From a virus, in the IMG/VR virus record IMGVR_UViG_3300031841_002893, positions 1 through 48,533 of that record: a DNA stretch of 48,533 bases; one strand, given 5' to 3'. How positions within the stretch are numbered: position 1 is the first letter of the stretch; every line of letters begins with the position of its first letter. The notes under the pieces are model-generated. The model had not been told where the DNA came from. It worked only from the letters and a program-made list of their open reading frames with translations, and made no database searches. The translations under genes and the position numbers were made by a program. Shown one piece after another: positions 46,901 through 48,533 of this stretch.

Positions 46901-48533
46901 ATGATAGGATTAAGTGGTGACATAGAATTAGCTGTAAAGACCATTCTTGATGGACTTGAACTTGAAATCATAATCGATGATATCGAAGATGACAAGATAA
47001 AGAAAGTCATGGATTCAAAGGTGGATTCATTTAAGTACTCTAAAGAACTGCTTGACAAGTGGGTGAATAGCCCTAACGCTCCCTCTGACGATACTTTACG
47101 AGAATATATAGTAAGACTAGTTGAAGCAGGAGATAATTCGTTAGATACGCTTAGAAAGGCTCTAAGAAAGAAGATTGATTATGAAGAATTGGATTCATCC
47201 AAGTATGCAATGGCTATCGCTGCCAAATCAACAATTCTACAGTACATTAATTCTCTTGAAAGCAATCTTATGGAGTTGCGTGTCCAGATGGAGGCTGATA
47301 ACTTCTCTCTGGCAGACAGGGAATTTAAGTTAGGCTTTCCAGAAAGATTCGCTAAAGGTGATTTTTATCCATTAAAAAAGTATCATATTCAATGGCATAA
47401 TGAAGACCAAGATGCTGTTATGTTATGTCCTAAAGGAACTAAGGGTGAAATCGTAGAACTTGATGGTCTTAAAATACAATTACCAAAGAAACCAAAGAAA
47501 TCAGAGATATTATTCTCAGACCTACCCAAAGCAGAACAATACTGGCGTAGGCAAGAAGAACCTGATGGATTAAACCCAGACAGCGAAGAAGCGTTCTCCG
47601 AGTATATTTACGAACAATATAGAATTAGACGTGAAGGTATATGGTTTATGAACAATGGAAAGGCTGTGTACCTTACAGGAGAAGCATGGTTTGCATTGCA
47701 GAACTGTAAGATGCGTGACGATGGGGGATATATGGATTTCAGATATGCACAGCTTAATATGTTCTATTTTGCTAAGGCTTGTCTGTTAGACCCTAGATGC
47801 TTAGGACAGTTGTTTATAAAGTCTAGGCGTACAGGGTTTACCTATATAATCCTTGCAATCATGTTGTATTACGCAACATCCACACAAAATGTTAACATTG
47901 GTCTAACATCCCAGAATGATGACGATGCTAAGAAAGCATTTATGAAGTTCTCGTATATGTTTAGAAACTTACCTTTCTACTTTAGACCAGTTGTTAGAGG
48001 TGCGCTCGATTCTGACAAGAAACTTGAATTTGCGCTCCCTTCTGATAAATCTAAGGCTAGTAAGCTAGCACGTAAGAACAAGGGTAAGGACTACCTTAAT
48101 ACTATTGTTGATTACCAAGCTACAAAGGATGGCTCTTATGATGGACAGAAGATGTTTATATACTTAGGTGACGAGGCATCAAAATGGAAGAAACCTGCTA
48201 ACTACGAAAATCATTGGGGTCGTATCTCACCAACCTTCGATGAAGGTGGTGTTATTGTAGGTAAAGCCTTTATTGGTTCTACAGTAAACCCTATGAGACA
48301 AGGTGGTGAAGAATTTAAAGGTATTTATCACCAGTCTATTATAACTAAACGAGACCCTATTACAGAACGTACACCTTCTGGGCTGTATAGCTATTTCTTA
48401 CCTGCACATAAGAACATGACCAAGTTTACTGATAAATATGGTGTATGTTGGGAAGAAAAACCAGAAAAGAAAACATTAAACATACATGGTAGGGAAATTA
48501 AAGGTGGTAGTATAGGATTCTTAGAAGCCAGAC
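46901..48533 (+). CDS. terL: terminase large subunit (partial)
   Basis: Starts at the ATG at 46901 immediately after the previous stop and is open to the window end (544 residues). It has a ~280-residue N-terminal extension, then the ATPase domain: FIKSRRTGFTYIILAI is the Walker A-like motif, and MFIYLGDEASKW carries Walker B with the catalytic Glu. This is the motor that packages DNA into the prohead. The nuclease domain and probably portal and capsid genes lie beyond the right edge. Confidence 0.88.
   Translation, partial: MIGLSGDIELAVKTILDGLELEIIIDDIEDDKIKKVMDSKVDSFKYSKELLDKWVNSPNAPSDDTLREYIVRLVEAGDNSLDTLRKALRKKIDYEELDSSKYAMAIAAKSTILQYINSLESNLMELRVQMEADNFSLADREFKLGFPERFAKGDFYPLKKYHIQWHNEDQDAVMLCPKGTKGEIVELDGLKIQLPKKPKKSEILFSDLPKAEQYWRRQEEPDGLNPDSEEAFSEYIYEQYRIRREGIWFMNNGKAVYLTGEAWFALQNCKMRDDGGYMDFRYAQLNMFYFAKACLLDPRCLGQLFIKSRRTGFTYIILAIMLYYATSTQNVNIGLTSQNDDDAKKAFMKFSYMFRNLPFYFRPVVRGALDSDKKLEFALPSDKSKASKLARKNKGKDYLNTIVDYQATKDGSYDGQKMFIYLGDEASKWKKPANYENHWGRISPTFDEGGVIVGKAFIGSTVNPMRQGGEEFKGIYHQSIITKRDPITERTPSGLYSYFLPAHKNMTKFTDKYGVCWEEKPEKKTLNIHGREIKGGSIGFLEAR

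Overview
This window is part of a double-stranded DNA bacteriophage genome, or a prophage or contig fragment of one, whose host is most likely a flavobacterium or another member of the Bacteroidota. Two things point to that host. Many transcription units start with the Bacteroidota-type promoter, TTTG then 20 bp then TAnnTTTG. Several exported proteins also have short signal peptides ending in FAQ, as is common in Flavobacteriia. The sequence is AT-rich, and genes are small, tightly packed and often overlap by ATGA or TAATG. Both ends cut a gene: a DNA polymerase on the left and the terminase large subunit on the right.

Left arm (1-23.9 kb, nearly all on the minus strand): nucleotide metabolism and replication. 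From the left edge it holds the exonuclease part of a DNA polymerase, an adenosylcobalamin-type ribonucleotide reductase, ThyX, a dNMP kinase, a primase-helicase, a MESH1/SpoT-like HD hydrolase, a DnaD/Phg_2220_C-type replication protein, an SSB, a RecB-like nuclease with an ERF annealing protein, and a MoxR-type AAA+ ATPase with its usual partner. Between 17.2 and 23.9 kb lie about 28 very small genes, mostly unknown, including membrane peptides, a lipoprotein, zinc-binding microproteins and a possible ribbon-helix-helix protein. Exported proteins (an outer-membrane barrel, a lytic-transglycosylase-like protein and others) are scattered through the arm.

Central region (23.9-25.75 kb): about 1.8 kb without a convincing gene, where the two arms diverge. 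It contains a block of roughly 540 nt dense in inverted repeats (candidate large structured RNA, read leftward), an array of degenerate 15-16 bp iterons around ATCGATGAAATGCAC (candidate replication origin or regulator-binding array), a second structured block with a possible pseudoknot, and a strong rightward promoter. This is the most interesting part of the window.

Right arm (25.75 kb to the end, mostly plus strand): a chain of microgenes, a short tyrosine recombinase, a secreted metzincin-like protease on the minus strand, GroEL and GroES homologues, a tRNA-Asn, small structural proteins including a tandem paralogue pair, a holin and an amidase, two tail-fibre-type proteins sharing an N-terminal anchor (the 1868-residue one ends in an S74 intramolecular chaperone), a GroES-like protein, and the terminase large subunit. 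The lysis genes sit directly before the fibres. Portal, capsid and tail genes are probably beyond the right edge.
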